Source: Phalacrocorax aristotelis (lineage: Eukaryota > Chordata > Aves > Suliformes > Phalacrocoracidae). From it: DNA of 64,000 bases. The first letter of the stretch is position 1. Each line of letters starts with the position of its first letter. The stretch is from the NCBI RefSeq assembly GCF_949628215.1, contig NC_134276.1:218570610-218634609 (forward strand). The letters are read 5' to 3'. The notes beneath the pieces were generated by a model, which saw only the letters and a list, made by a program, of their open reading frames with translations, was not told the origin of the DNA and did not search any database. The position numbers were made by a program, and so were the translations under genes. Of this stretch, positions 39,501-50,985 are shown one piece after another.

Positions 39501-39722
39501 ATGCCGGAGCATGGAGGGACAGAGGGGCTGGGGGTGCAGGGGATTTGGGTGCAGGGCGCTGGCTGTGCCGGGGGCTGTGGTGCAGGGGGTTGCCATGCTG
39601 GGGTCCCAGGCCCCAGCCTTGACCCACCCCATTGTGCTCTTCCTTGCAGACGAGCGTTTCAGGAATATTACCAGGAGCACCTGGAGTACGCCTGCCCCAC
39701 AGAGGACATTTATCTGGAGTAA
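26745..39722 (+). CDS. MAPK8IP2: JNK-interacting protein 2 (JIP2/IB2) scaffold
   Basis: Scaffold that gathers MLK, MKK7 and JNK and links cargo to kinesin-1, mainly in neurons. Thirteen exons: 26745-26809, 32072-32177, 32885-33124, 34971-35073, 35250-35399, 35526-37706, 38155-38230, 38365-38537, 38642-38752, 38843-38960, 39047-39117, 39372-39470, 39650-39722. Start [18 protein letters not shown]. Next come an acidic run (exon 3) and the JNK-docking D-motif HRPTTLNL at about residues 124-131. A long Ser/acidic exon 6 follows (about 222-949), with [19 protein letters not shown]. The SH3 domain lies in exons 7-8 ([12 protein letters not shown] to [11 protein letters not shown]) and the PTB domain in exons 9-13. 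The end TEDIYLE is the conserved C-terminus that binds kinesin light chain. Predicted length is about 1,190 residues, longer than human (about 824), mostly through exon 6. Exon 9 has one base too many and exon 10 lacks two (see separate entry). Confidence 0.93.
26810..32071 (+). other. MAPK8IP2: MAPK8IP2 intron 1, mostly unique
   Basis: A 5.3-kb intron. Most of it is GC-rich with no recognisable element. Three short AT-balanced patches stand out and look like possible conserved non-coding elements: about 29200-29320 (with GAAAATAATGAGGAAATTCAA), about 30570-30690 (with TGCCATAAATCTGCC and GGGAATTATGTGATT) and about 31020-31260. One tandem repeat (31632-31965) lies near its 3' end. Confidence 0.5.
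31632..31965. repeat. 67-bp tandem repeat, five copies, in MAPK8IP2 intron 1
   Basis: The word GTGCCGGCACCATGGG recurs at 31643 and 31710 (67 bp apart) and on through about five copies that share GTGTTCCGCCAGCACGTCCC. The last two copies diverge. The copies are open in several frames and produce spurious peptides. Confidence 0.9.
33125..34970 (+). other. MAPK8IP2: MAPK8IP2 intron 3, nothing definite
   Basis: A 1.85-kb intron of GC-rich unique DNA. The patch at about 34310-34430, with CTCACTAATCTCCCGCTCGG and GGGATTATCG, is less GC-biased and contains two TAATC homeodomain-like words, so it could be regulatory. I see no exon. Confidence 0.35.
35400..35525 (+). other. MAPK8IP2: 126-bp optional intron of MAPK8IP2, open in frame
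   Basis: The interval has GT at its left and CTCTCCAACAG at its right border and joins exons 5 and 6 in phase. It is also exactly 42 codons long and stop-free in the same frame, giving a peptide with [18 protein letters not shown] in it. It may therefore be a retained intron (exitron) or simply coding sequence. Confidence 0.6.
38642..38960 (+). other. MAPK8IP2: Frame breaks in MAPK8IP2 PTB exons 9 and 10
   Basis: Exon 9 (38642-38752) is 111 nt where the family reading needs 110: after FNVQFLG an extra G or C near 38692-38696 throws the frame off, although the bases that follow still spell the conserved PTB strand in another frame. Exon 10 (38843-38960) is 118 nt where 120 are needed: one base is missing near 38854-38855, just before [20 protein letters not shown], and another near 38917, just before the KLIL stretch. 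Splice sites are intact and downstream exons 11-13 read perfectly. Three 1-base changes in 230 coding bases within an otherwise clean gene look like long-read consensus errors in GC-rich DNA, not decay. Confidence 0.85.
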
Positions 39723-40516
39723 GGGGGCAGCCACTGTGTCTCCTGCTTCCGCACCCCCCTCCAGCCCCACAGACGGCCAGAGACTCTGTCTGACCCCACA
39801 ACCAGCCAGCTTGGCCCCCCTGCACATGCTCCAGCCCACGCCCCATGGACTCCCCGCACATCCTCACTGCTTCTTGGCGGGGCCAGGGGCCGTGCTGCAG
39901 CCGCAGGCCACGGGTGGGTGTCCGGGGCGCACCCAGCACTGCCCTGGCCCCCGTGCCCTGGGGACCCCCAGCCACGGCGGTGACGCAGCTGAGCCTCGGG
40001 GCCGGGGAGAAGCTGCCCCCCCTGCATGAGCAAAGCCATCCTGGAGGCTGCAGGAGTGGGGACCACCCGTGTCCCCCGCCAGGGATGGAGACACCGGTGG
40101 GCTGAGTGGGGTCAGGGGAGTGTGGGGGTGGGAAGTGCTTGTGGGGGCAACAACACAGCGAGGTGGGGGCACATGGGGCTGCATGGGGCTGGGGGGAAGG
40201 CTGGGGGTGGCTGGTGGGGGCACAGGGAGGTGGGGGTGATGGGTTGAGCCTCTCCAGCCATGAAGGCCCCCACGTCCACGCTGTCCCCTGCACAGGGACA
40301 GCACCGCCCTCCCAGCCCTCCCAGGGGGGCTCCCCCTAGAGCTGCAGGCCCCCGGGAACGGCCCAGCCACCTTGGCCCCGTCCACTCCACGGCCCCAGCG
40401 CTGCAGCCCCCCAGGGAGCACGGCACAGCCTCTCCTGCCCCCGGCCCCCTCGCCTCCGCCGGTGTCCCCTGCCCCACCATCCCTCCACCATCTCCTCCTG
40501 CCCTGGGGGGGCCGTG

Positions 40517-40541
40517 CCCCCCCCCCCCCCCCCCCCCCCCC
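40517..40541. repeat. C25 homopolymer
   Basis: Twenty-five uninterrupted C in the MAPK8IP2 3' UTR. Length in the real genome is uncertain because such runs are hard to sequence. Confidence 0.9.
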
Positions 40542-40944
40542 ACGGGGCCTGCCACCCATGGGGCGCAGGACCAGTGCTCGGGCCGGGGGGCTCCCCACAG
40601 GGCAGGGGGTGATCCCGCCGGCCCCGCGGGAGCCCCCCTGGCCTGAATGTATTTGCCCTGCGAGAGGAAAACCCGCGGCCGGGGCAGGTGCCGGGGTCCG
40701 GCCCGAGCGTGGCACCGGGCAGGCGCCCGTCCCCGCTCCTCACTGCTGTGCCTGGTGATTTATTTTGCTTGCCGGCCCCGTATATCCGACCAGTGCTAGT
40801 TTAGTGACTATAACTCCACTCCGCTCTGTGTACCAATATTTATCTCGTAACTCGAACAACAAGAGGAGTCCTGAGCAACTGACACTTGTACAAACCCTGG
40901 TTAAAGGTTCTCCCCTCACTGCCTTGTCATCCACTTGGTCTTTC

Positions 40945-40950
40945 AATAAA
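40945..40950 (+). terminator. MAPK8IP2: MAPK8IP2 poly(A) signal AATAAA
   Basis: Canonical hexamer about 1.22 kb after the stop, followed within 30 bases by a T/G-containing element (TATGCTTGGTGTG). Confidence 0.8.
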
Positions 40951-41049
40951 ATATATGCTTGGTGTGACCGCGAGGCCGGGGATGCTCTGTCGGTGCCGCG
41001 GGGGCAGCTTGGCCCCCCCCCCAGGGCTGTTGGGATGGGGGGCTAGGGC

Positions 41050-41800
41050 GGGGGGGGGGTGTGTGTCTGTGCGCGGGTGCGGGATCGGCACTGCACCAGG
41101 AGAGTGGGGGGCTCTGGTGTGTGCAGGGGAGGCACGTTGCAGTTAGGAGAGTGGGGGGACGTGAGCATGCGTGTAGCTGCAGCCAGGGCGGGTGTGGGGC
41201 ATGGCTGGGTATGCAGGGTGCACAGGGCAGGGGGGTGCGTGGTGGGGGGGGTGTGTGTACGGGAGGAGGAGGGCGTGCAGGGTGCATGGGCATGCATGTG
41301 CAGGTGCACAGGTGTGCATGTGCAGGAGGAGCAGGGTGTGCACAGGTGTGCACGGGCAGGAGGAGCAGGGCGTGCATGGGTGTGCATGTGCAGGAGGAGC
41401 AGGGCGGGTGTGGGGCATGCGTGTGCATGTGCAGGAGGAGCAGGGTGTGCAGGGTGCACAGGTGTGCATGTGCCGGAGGAGCAGGTGTGCAGGGTGCATG
41501 GGCATGCATGTGCAGGGTGCACAGGTGTGCATGTGCAGGAGGAGCAGGTGTGCAGGGTGCATGGGCATGCATGTGCAGGGTGCACAGGTGTGCATGTGCA
41601 GGAGGAGCAGGGTGTGCACAGGTGTGCACGGGCAGGAGGAGCAGGGCGTGCATGGGTGTGCATGTGCAGGAGGAGGAGGGCGTGCAGGGTGCACAGGTGT
41701 GCATGTGCAGGAGGAGCAGGGTGTGCAGGGTGCATGGGCATGCATGTGCAGGGTGCACAGGTGTGCATGTGCAGGATGCACAACTGTGTATGCAATGCCG
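41050..41800. repeat. GTGCATGTGCAGGAGGAGCAGG minisatellite
   Basis: A variable array built of GTGCATGTGCAGGAGGAG, GGTGTGCACAGG and GGTGCATGGGCATGC words. A 63-bp higher-order unit repeats at 41491 and 41554. It lies just past the MAPK8IP2 poly(A) site. It has alternating purine-pyrimidine stretches and is open in many frames (Cys/His/Ala/Gly-rich peptides), which I read as spurious. Confidence 0.9.
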
Positions 41801-44560
41801 GAGGCGCAGGGATGCAGTGCTCAGCCGGGTGCTGTGGAGGGGCACAGCCAATGTGGCACAGGCTCTCCTGCCACCCCCTCACTGTCGCCTCTGGCAACCC
41901 ACTTCTGCCAGAGCGTTGCCACACCACACTGCTGTCCCTGAGGTTTGGGGTGCAGCTTCCCAGCCTGGGGGGGGGCGCAGCAGTGTGGGGGCAGCGGCCA
42001 TTACCCCAGAGCAGGAGGACCAGCCTGTGTGTCAGCCCGTGGCACCGCGTGGCAGAGGAGCCCCAGAGACACGTGCTGGGTCCTGGCCCGTGCCCGCGGC
42101 TCTGAGGGGAGAAGGCATCGGTGGCACCGAAACGGGCAGTGCTGATGTGCACAGAGACGTGCATCAGGCGTGGGGACCACTGGCCTTGGGGACAGAGTGG
42201 CACCAGGGCTGCCAGGCTCAGGAGGGATGGCTGTGGGGTACCGGGACCTCGGGGTGCGGGCACAGTATGGCTGGGCTGGCAGCGAGGCCATGGGTGACAT
42301 GGGGATGGTGGGGTGGGTGGAACATGGTGGAGCCCCACCACCTCCCTGTGCCAGCTGCCGAGGCGACAGCGGTGGGGGGCTGCTGTGAGGCCCCAGATCT
42401 CCGTCCTGGGTGCCCAGCTCCACCGGCTGCGTGTGTGTGGGGTGTCTCTTGGGTGGGGTGTGACCCCAGCCCGGGGTGTGCTCAGCTCAGGGCCGCGGGG
42501 TGTAGGACCAGCAGCGAGGTGGGGGCGGGTGCTGCACTGGGGTCCCCAAACACACCCCGGTGGAGTGGGACGGGCCCTGGAGAAGGTGCCTGGGCACAAA
42601 GTCGAGGTACCCCAGCCGGGGTATCAGCTCCCTCCTGGCCCCCCACTCACCCCCGCAGCCCCTCAGCTGCTGCGCCAGCAGGGGACGGGAATAACAGGCT
42701 CGTCATTGGGCGATGAATCCCCCAGGTAAGAGACGTTCACCAGGCGCAGCAGCCAGTCCTTGTGCAACAGTCGCATCTAATGAAGCGTATTCCAGTGGTG
42801 CCAGTAACGCCACCAAGCCCAGACCCCTGCTGAGCAGCTTGAGCATGTGCCAGCGCAGAGGTGATGGTCCTGGGGAAACTGAGGGGGTCACTGGAGTGAC
42901 CATAATGCCTCCTGTGCTGGAGAGGCTGCCCAGGGTGGGGTGCTTGGCGAAGGTCCCAGGACCCTGCATGCCTCTCCCGCTCTCTTCCCCTGCGCTCTTT
43001 CTCCCTCGGCCACTGTTTTTCCCCCAAGGCAACTGCATGTCCAGATTTGCCGGCAGCTGCAGCCACCGAATGAGGCCTCGTGTGCATCCGCCCCCCCCGC
43101 CTCAGCTCCTGGCACCCAGCACCCGGGACCCCAGCGCCGTGTGGCCTCAGCTGCTGTAACTGCCCTGCGCCCCCCCTGCCAGCCCCACCGGGCCCCGCTC
43201 CGCTGGGGACCGTGGCACCGTGCCCCGGCCTGGGAGAGGCACCACTCGGCGCTGGTGGCTTTGCTGGCGCCCCGGTGGGGCTGTGGCCTGGCGGATGTGT
43301 CTGTGTGGCATGGACGGCCCCGGTGCAGTCCGTGGCACCCTGCCCGGAGGCCGGGACCATCCCCAAACGCAGCTGCTGCCCCAATGGCCGGCAGCCAGAC
43401 ATGGGGCAGCGTGGGCAGGGATGGGCACCGGCTGCAGCTCCGCGGGGTCCTGGCAGCTCTGGTGCTGCTTCAGGAGGAGCTGCAAGAGACTCTGCCAGGG
43501 AGGAGGCAGGAATGAGCCTCCCCAAGGACACCCAGTGCTCAGCAAGAGGTGCCATGGGGACCTGCACTGGCGTCACTGCTCCCGAGAGCTGGCACAGCCC
43601 CAGCCCTGCAGCAGCAACCGCTCGGGGAGACCCTTTTGCCTGGCAAGTCCCGCAGCAGCCTCGGGAACAGCTAGTGCTCCCAGCCCCTCAGCAGCCCACC
43701 CGCCCTGGGAACAGGGGGCTGGCCACGGCTCGGGGCAGGGCACGGCGCTTGGGCTTGGCGCTGGGGAGGGACACAGGCAGAGGCGGCGAGGTGGGGTGGC
43801 CGCAGTCCCGGGGGCGGTGGGTCCCCAGGAGTGGGGTGGGATGGGCGGGAGCCTGCGGGGCTGTAGCTGCTGGCACGCTCTCCCGCAGACCACCGTAGCT
43901 GGCTTCACTGTGCTGATTGCCAGCCCCATGGCCGTGGGTTCCCTGCACTGCAGCGGGACCCTGCCCTGAGCACATCTGTCCCACTGGGGCTCCCGCTTGG
44001 CTCCGGTCCTGTGGGGTGAGCCCCAGACACCAGGCCTGGGCAGCGGCAGGGACAGGCCAGCACAGGAGGGACGTTGGTCATGCAGGTCACTGCAGGGCTG
44101 GGAGCAGGAGGGTCCCTGCAGCGCTGCATCAGCTCCAGGCCACCCCTGCTGCAAAGCCAAGCCCAGCACGGCGGCCCCAGCAGAGCCCGGCTCCCTGCAG
44201 TGGGGTCCCAGCCCCGGGAAGCTGCCCCCCCCTCAGCCAGGGCACCCTGGGGCACCAGGGTGATGGGTGCGGGTCCCTCCCGCACCACCCTGCGCAGACC
44301 AGCAGACCTGGGGAGCAGCGAGCGGCCCCGGCCCCCTGACCCCGAGTGCAGCGGGACGTCGCCCCTGCCCAGCCCCGCTCCCCGCCGCCACCCTGCTGCT
44401 GGCTCGGGGCCCGGGGGAGCGCAGGATTGCCCGCGGGCAGGGGGGCAGGCTGCCCACGGCCGGGGCACTGGGAGTGCCAGTGCCTCCCCTGTGGAGGGGC
44501 CTCGGATGGCAGCCACGGTCTGGGGGTTGCTGGAGCTAAGAGACACCCACAGAACAAAGC
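41801..44560. other. Spacer between convergent MAPK8IP2 and SHANK3, no gene seen
   Basis: About 2.8 kb of GC-rich unique DNA. In human the ARSA gene lies between these two genes; I looked for sulfatase motifs (for example CxPSRxxLLTG) on both strands and found none. Confidence 0.5.
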
Positions 44561-44576
44561 AGAGCTTTCTTATAAA

Positions 44577-44582
44577 TTTATT
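44577..44582 (-). terminator. SHANK3: Distal AATAAA candidate of SHANK3
   Basis: Minus-strand GTAATAAATTTATAAG, followed downstream by a G/T-rich element (TTTGTTCTGTGGGTGTCT, about 44535-44555). This signal plus downstream element is the best poly(A) site in the region. Confidence 0.55.
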
Positions 44583-44584
44583 AC

Positions 44585-44632
44585 ATAATAATAATAATAA
44601 TTAATAATAATAATAATATAATATAAGAAACA
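44585..44632. repeat. (ATA/AAT)n microsatellite
   Basis: About 45 bp of AATAATAAT with small interruptions, at the distal end of the candidate SHANK3 3' UTR. Confidence 0.9.
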
Positions 44633-47600
44633 TAGATCTCTGTGGGGTATGTGTATCACAACGTCAAGGGCGGGAGGCGAATGGCCACACCTCCATGACT
44701 CTGGAGAAGGAGAAATCTCCTCCAAAAATCCATACAAAATAAGGGTGAAGTCAAACTGACCCTGTAAAATTAAGAACAGAACAAAAACCCACAGGTGAGT
44801 CCGTCTGGATAAGAAACAAGAGAGTGTGGATGTTCGAGCCGCGCGCCGCGCGCGGGTGGACGCACGCGTGTGCGCGAGGGCGGGAGCCGGTATATGCACA
44901 TGCAGTGGGTGTGAGCGCGCGCCCGGGGGCGTGCGGGGGTGTCTCCGCGGGTGACACATGCATGCGGCAGTGAGGGCTGCCCACGGGCGGACAGAAAGAA
45001 AACCACGCTGCACTTTGTCGCTGTTGGCAGTGGTTTCGGCTGGCGAAGCTCTTCACCACCAGGAACAAAGTGCTTTGGGTTTTGTTTTCTCTTCTTTTAC
45101 AGTCAGAATTACAGACAGGAGCTGATGGAGAACAGGGATTGATGACGTTAGTCTGGACAAAGGAAAAATACCAACAACTTTAAAAAAAAACCAAAACCCT
45201 TCAAAGCAAAGAAAAAAAAGTGTATCCCTTTTTACAGAAGATAACCCAAGTCATTGAGAAGCCATGAGAATCACAGTAACCGCCGCGCGCAGCCGGTCCC
45301 GGCGCCACCGGGACGGCACAGCCGAGGGGTGCGGCGCTCGCTGCCGGCCGCACCGCAGGCTCGTGGGGTCGGTTCCTCGCCCGCTACCGCTCTGCCTTCT
45401 CCTGGATGGCTTTTCAAAATGAAATGTCTCACTGGGTCTGGAGATGTTTGTAGCGGAGATGCCAATGCAGCCAGAATAGATACAAAGTCAGGAAAGCGCT
45501 ATCTACACCTGGGGAAAATCCTCTTTGCTTCAGCTGAGAAAATAAAAGTAAAGTAGCAGCAGCTGCGTTAGCGGGGAGGGGTTACGGTTCTGCTGGGGGT
45601 GGCCATGGGACAAGACCTCTGCCCTCGGGGAACCCGGCTGCCCCGGTGAAGGCACCGCCGGGCACCGCGCCGCTGGGGCGAGTGACCTGACCCCGGCCGG
45701 GTGCTGCAGGTGCTGGGGGAGCGTGGGACGTGGAGGCCCCGGGAGCCGGCGGGACCACGAAGCACAGGCCAGCGGCGCGCATGGGATGGGGCCACCCAGT
45801 GCCCTCGCTGCCGCCCCAGCTGGGTGGGCTCGGGAGGCGCAGACGGGCACAGGGTGGGAGCGGGCTGTCTGCGGCTGGGGAGGAACAAGCAAGTTAGCTG
45901 AAGGGGCCTCGGCACCACCCCACGGCTGCTCCCGGCACAAAACCACCCGTGGCTCCCCAGGTGCCGCCCCGACGCGAAGCACGTTCGCCCGGTGGCCCTG
46001 GTGCTGCCTGGGGACGGTGCTGTCTCCAAAGCCCTGAGCCCACGCTCGTGCGGCTCTGCTGCGCGCGTGTGTCTGTGGGGGGTGCGGGGGGACAGGGAGG
46101 GCACAGCTCAGGGAGGGAGGGCGATGAGGAGGAGGAAGGTGGGGCAGGGGAGCAGGTTTGCGGCAGACCCGGGCAGCCCCTGGGATGGGGCGATGGCACA
46201 GCAGCGTGGTTGGAAGTCGCCTTCTTTCGTGTTACGCCTGACTGGGACGAGCCGTGGTGTCCCTGGGAGCGACGGCCGTGGATGCCGTCCCACGGGAGGG
46301 ATCACGCAGTGTTTGCCAACACAGGTACGGCTGCAGCTGCTTCGTGGTGGAAGCTGGGGTGCACGGCAAGGCGGCACGGCCGCCGGCTCCGCCAGGGCAG
46401 AGCGGTGCATCCACCATTTCCAGCCCTCACGAGAGGATCGGGGGCAGTGGGGGGGAATTCTGGGGGGGAGGAGGAGGGCTCCTCAGAAACGGCAAGAAGG
46501 CGTCCAGCTTTCCTGGTCCCAGACCGAACTTTCTGCAGAAAAGTTGCGCTCTGCAGACTTCTGGCCTCTTGCGGCAAGAGGCGGGTGCAGGCGGGTCTCT
46601 CTCAGTTGCCCCAGAAACAGCTGCAGAAGGGGCAGAGACCCTGGGTTCGCCCGGCGTCACCCCGCCGAGCAGCCTGCACTCAGGCTAACACACTGTCACA
46701 CTTCCACCAGCAGCGCCCGCCGGCCGCCCCGAGGGGCTCGGCGGGGCTGGAGGGAGGGCTGTGCCGAGGGGCCGCGGCAGCTCCACGGGGGCAGCGCCCA
46801 GCAGAGCCGCCCACCACCCTGAGGGGAGATGGGGCAGCTCTGCCGGCCGCTGGCCGTGGGGCTGCGCTGGGGCACGAGGACCACCGGGGTCTCCAAGGGC
46901 CACCGGGTTCTCCGAGGGCTGCCGGGGTCTGCGTTAACTGCGGGTGAGGCGGGGAAGGAGCCAGCAGTGAGATGGAATGAAGCACAGCAGGGGAAGAGGT
47001 GAAAGGGGCAGCGGTGGGCCGAGCTGGCAGGGCCGGGGCGTGCGGAGGGGCTGCAGACAGCTGGCGGCTCCAAGCGGGGTGGGGGGCTGCGCAGCTGGGG
47101 ACAAGCCATCAGCAGTGCAGAGGCTTGGCCAAGCCGCAGCATGCGGACACCCAGCGTAATGTGGCGGATGCTGCTCTGCGGGGCCCCCCGTGCCCGCCAT
47201 GCCCACAGCAGCAGGACCGGCCCCAGGGGACCCAGGGGATGGAGCCCGAGTGGGGACAGCCAGGGGTCTGCAAGCATGTGGCAGCAGGGGCCAAAGCCAG
47301 CGGGGACAGGTCCCCCGTGGCACAATGCCGGCTGCAAACGAGCATTTCCACATCAGCGGGAGCCTCCAGACCAGCCTTGTAAAAGCAGCGTGAGGGACAA
47401 ACATCCAAATTACTGTGAAATCCTGATGCTCTACGGTTTGGGGAAGAGGCTGTGTGACACTGACCCGGGACGTGCCCGTGTCCGTGTGTGCAGTGGGGCT
47501 TCCTTGGGGGGGCTGCGTGGAGCAGACCTGGCACACAGCATCCCCACAGGGATGCAGAGGAGCTGCGTGATCGCCGCCTTCCCGGACGTGCCAGTGCTGC

Positions 47601-49632
47601 TTCACCAGGCATGGATCTGGAGCCGCAGCGCCAGCCTGGAAAGCCAAGCTCCGGCCAAAGGGGCGAGACAAGCTCCAGTCGCAGGGGACCAGTGGCAAGT
47701 TTGGTTCGTGGCCGGGTGTCTGTGAGCACCGTGGGTGCGGGCGCTGCAAAGCGCGTGGGAGGTGGCGGAGGGACGAGGTGGGGGAACGGCTGGAGCTCGG
47801 GGGCTCTGGAAGGCGGAGGAGGGAGTGAGCGCAGGGCCGGGGGTTGTGAGAGCAGCGGCGGCAGCGGCTGTGCTGGCAGGTGAGGTGCAACCGTGCCGGT
47901 GCCACAGGGCGGCTCTGGTGTGGGACCATCCCCGCCTGTGCAGGTGCGTGCCAGCAAGCCCTTGCGACCGGAGGGTGCCAAGCAATGCCTGTGCAGGTGA
48001 AGGAGCTGGAGCCGGAGCAATGGAGGGCAGAGGGGTGCTGAGCCGGGGCACAGGGCGATGGGTGGCTGCGTGCGCCTGCACATGCTGCTGACGGCGGCCG
48101 AGGCGTGCAGGGGCCGGTGGGATGGATTCGAGGGGTGAAGGCGGGAGGGTGCATGGCGAGGGGGTCCAGCGGGGCAAATGGAGAGGGGCAGGGTGCACGG
48201 CAGCGGAGGGGTGATGGCCAGGCTGCAACCGTGGGGCAGAAGGGCGGAAGGGGCAGGACCCGGTAGCGGTGTCCCGCTCCAGGTCACGCAGGACAGCGGC
48301 AGCGTTGGCACAGATGGGGCTGGGGGACGCCTGATGGGGTGCGATGGCACACCTGGTAAAGCAGGCGGTGGGTTTGGGCAGACACCATGGCTGCTATCGC
48401 GATTCAGGTGCCTCTTGGCTCACCAGGTTATGGGGCGTGAGGCCCGGGGTACCCTGGGGTGCGGAGTGCAGTGCAGGCTGTTTGCCCACAGGTCCTGCTC
48501 AAAGCCCCTCACGCCATCCCCGGGCACCTGCCCCGGCTGGGAGCAGTGGGATTGTGCCCGGGGAGGGGGAGAGGCTGCAAACCCCCAGGGCCCAGTGGCT
48601 TCTGGAGAGCTCTGGATGGAGCCGCTTGGGCACGTGCCCAGCAAGAGCTCAGGGAAAAGGGGACGGCACCATGGTGCGTCAGGATCCGTCCCGGGGAGGG
48701 CCTGGTGCGCCGGCGCAGGTCAGGATCCATCCCGGGGAGGGCCTGGTGCGCCCGAGGGGCTGCCATCCCTGCCCCGGGCCTGGGCCTTTTCCCTGGCTGA
48801 AGCGTTGTAAAGGTTCGGAGATGTGTGAGGGTCAGAAGGAACCTCCTTGTCCTTCCCTCTAGCACCAGAAGAGTTAATGCCTTCGTGGGGGTACTCAGCT
48901 TTTTTGGGAACACCGGTCACCAAGCCATCCCCTCCCGGGCTGGCTGAGCTCGCCCCGGGCACCACGCTGGGGGACAGGGACGCCACCTCCTCCAGCGCTG
49001 GGGCTGGCCTGGGTCGCTCTGGCTCCCCTGAAGCCCGTTGGGCAACGGAGCAGCTCCCGCCGAGCCCTGCCACCCCCGTGCCCGTGCCGCCACTGGCACC
49101 GCCAGCCCCCGGGCTCCCCCAGCGGCGAGGTAGGAGCCAGCCCGGCTGCTGGACCCGCAACGCCAGCCTCCTCCTGCTCCCAACGGCCGCTCCGGAGGAG
49201 CAGCCGCGCTGGGACCCTCGCGCCGGGCCGGCGGTACCCGCGCAGGGCCGTGCCGGTGGCGGCGCGGTGCGAGCGCTGGGTGTGATGGTGGCGCTTGCTC
49301 CCCGGGAGCGGAGGCGGGAGGGGGACCTGATGCCGCGGGGCCGGCGCCTGCCAGAGGCGCCAGGTTCTGCGGGGTGGTGGAAGCGCCAGCTCCGTGCGTC
49401 TCTGCCTGACGGGGGTGGAAGACTCGGTGTGTCCCAAAAACCAAGTTTTGTTTTGTGTTTCTAAATCTTTAAAATCCAGAGTGTCTGAAAGGAGCTGTTG
49501 GGGGTTTTTAGTGGTTTTTTCTTTTAAAAAGACTTTAACATTCATTCAGTCAGTCGCTAAAAACTCCCATGAGCCATGGGCGTCCCAGGGGAGGGGTGCA
49601 GGCACCGCCTCGCCAGCATCTCAACAAGTCTA

Positions 49633-49720
49633 GAGATATATAGATTTAGTAAAATTATAACAAAATCAGGTGGCTATAGCTATAGATATAGATATATAGA
49701 TATTCTCTCTTTTCAAATAT
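49633..49720. repeat. (TATAGA)n-like AT microsatellite
   Basis: About 80 bp with TATAGATATAGATATATAG words inside the candidate SHANK3 3' UTR. It can fold back on itself because TATA and CTATAG words are self-complementary. Confidence 0.8.
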
Positions 49721-50979
49721 ATAGCTGATTAAAAAGATGCAAAATAAGGATGACTAGGACGGAGTGGGAATCCTGTAGTTCAATATCATCTCTTGTAGAT
49801 CATCAGCTGCTCTCTATATAAATGCACGGAGATTAAATATTATCCATCAACGTGTCCCCCTTGGAAACAAGACCCCAAACCAAGAGGAAATAAAACATCG
49901 CCCTCCCTCCCCCCACCCCCATTGAACGTTGGCAAAGCGTTTTCTGCTGGATTCCCCACCAGCCTCCCTCCGACATCCCCAAACATGCTTCTATCCATGC
50001 GGTTTCAGTCCCTCTCTCACCAGGGCAACCGAGGGCGACAGGCAGAGCAGCAGCACAGAGTCCAGGGCTAGTCTCTAGCACGGGAATCGCTCTTCTGGCT
50101 TGCACGGCAAGGCTGGCTGCTCCCTGGGGCGGCTCTGCGTGGGGGGGAGCAGGTCTGGGCGTCGCTGCAGGCATCCACCCAGCCACCGCGCTGGGACTGC
50201 CCTTCCGCGGAGACCTCTGCGCGCTGGAGCCCTTTCCCTCCGAGCGCCGGTGGGACGACCCGGCTCGGCTGGCCGCCTCCGACCCCGGTGGCGACAGCCC
50301 GCACGGGGCCGCGGCCACCACCGCAGCTGCGGTGCTCCCTGCCTGCTCTACCCAACGCGGGCTGAGCGCCGGCGCCGGTGCCAGCCCTGCCTGCCTCCTG
50401 CAGCAGCCCCTGCCCTGCCGTGCTCCCACCGCGCCGGCTGGCTGGGAGCAGCTCAAGGTCTCCACGCTGCCGGCCGCCCCGACCTGCCCGAGGTACGGCC
50501 GGCGGCGCGCGCCCAGCCCGCTCACCTCCCTGCCGCGCTCCGGCCGGCGCCTCCCTGCCTGTCACACCTGGGCAGCGCGGCCGGCGCTTGGCCGGCAGCA
50601 GAAGCCCTCTCCCTAGCTGGGGCTCGGCCCCTCACTGCACCGCTGGCCCTGCCTCACGCCCCACCCCAACCAGGTGTTGCCCTTCAACCACGGGGAGCCC
50701 GGGCTCGGCAGCACGTGGTGCCTCGGCCCCTCCGGCCACCAGCGACGCCCCTGGGGAAGAGCACATCAAGCGATATACAGGCCAGACTCTCTGGGAGGAA
50801 CAGAAACGAGGATGTATTTCATGCAACATTCCTTGTCCCGAAGGCGTCGCGGGGCTGGCGGGGCCGAGCGGGGATCTGCGTGTGCGAGGCACGCCGGGGC
50901 GGTGTGGGAGCGGGCGGGAGCCCCTCGGCTCCACGCCCTTCAGTGCAGTGCTCAGAGTAGAAAGAGAATCAAAGTGGGT

Positions 50980-50985
50980 TTTATT
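50980..50985 (-). terminator. SHANK3: Proximal AATAAA of SHANK3
   Basis: Minus-strand CTAATAAAACCC 70 bases after the stop codon, with a T-rich element following. It would support a very short 3' UTR form. Confidence 0.5.

Larger units (their letters stand above)
39723..40970 (+). other. MAPK8IP2: MAPK8IP2 3' UTR
   Basis: Runs from the stop codon to just past AATAAA at 40945-40950. The last 200 bases (40755-40960) are AT-balanced, unlike the GC-rich first kilobase, and include GTATATCCGACCAGTGCTAG, which looks like a conserved 3' UTR block. A pure C run of 25 bases sits at 40517-40541. Confidence 0.75.

Noticed and set aside
41043-42716. Long Cys/His/Pro or Cys/Ala/Gly frames over the 41-kb minisatellite
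   Set aside because: Periodic with the repeat and present on both strands.
41801-44560. ARSA between MAPK8IP2 and SHANK3
   Set aside because: No sulfatase motif or exon-like frame was found on either strand.
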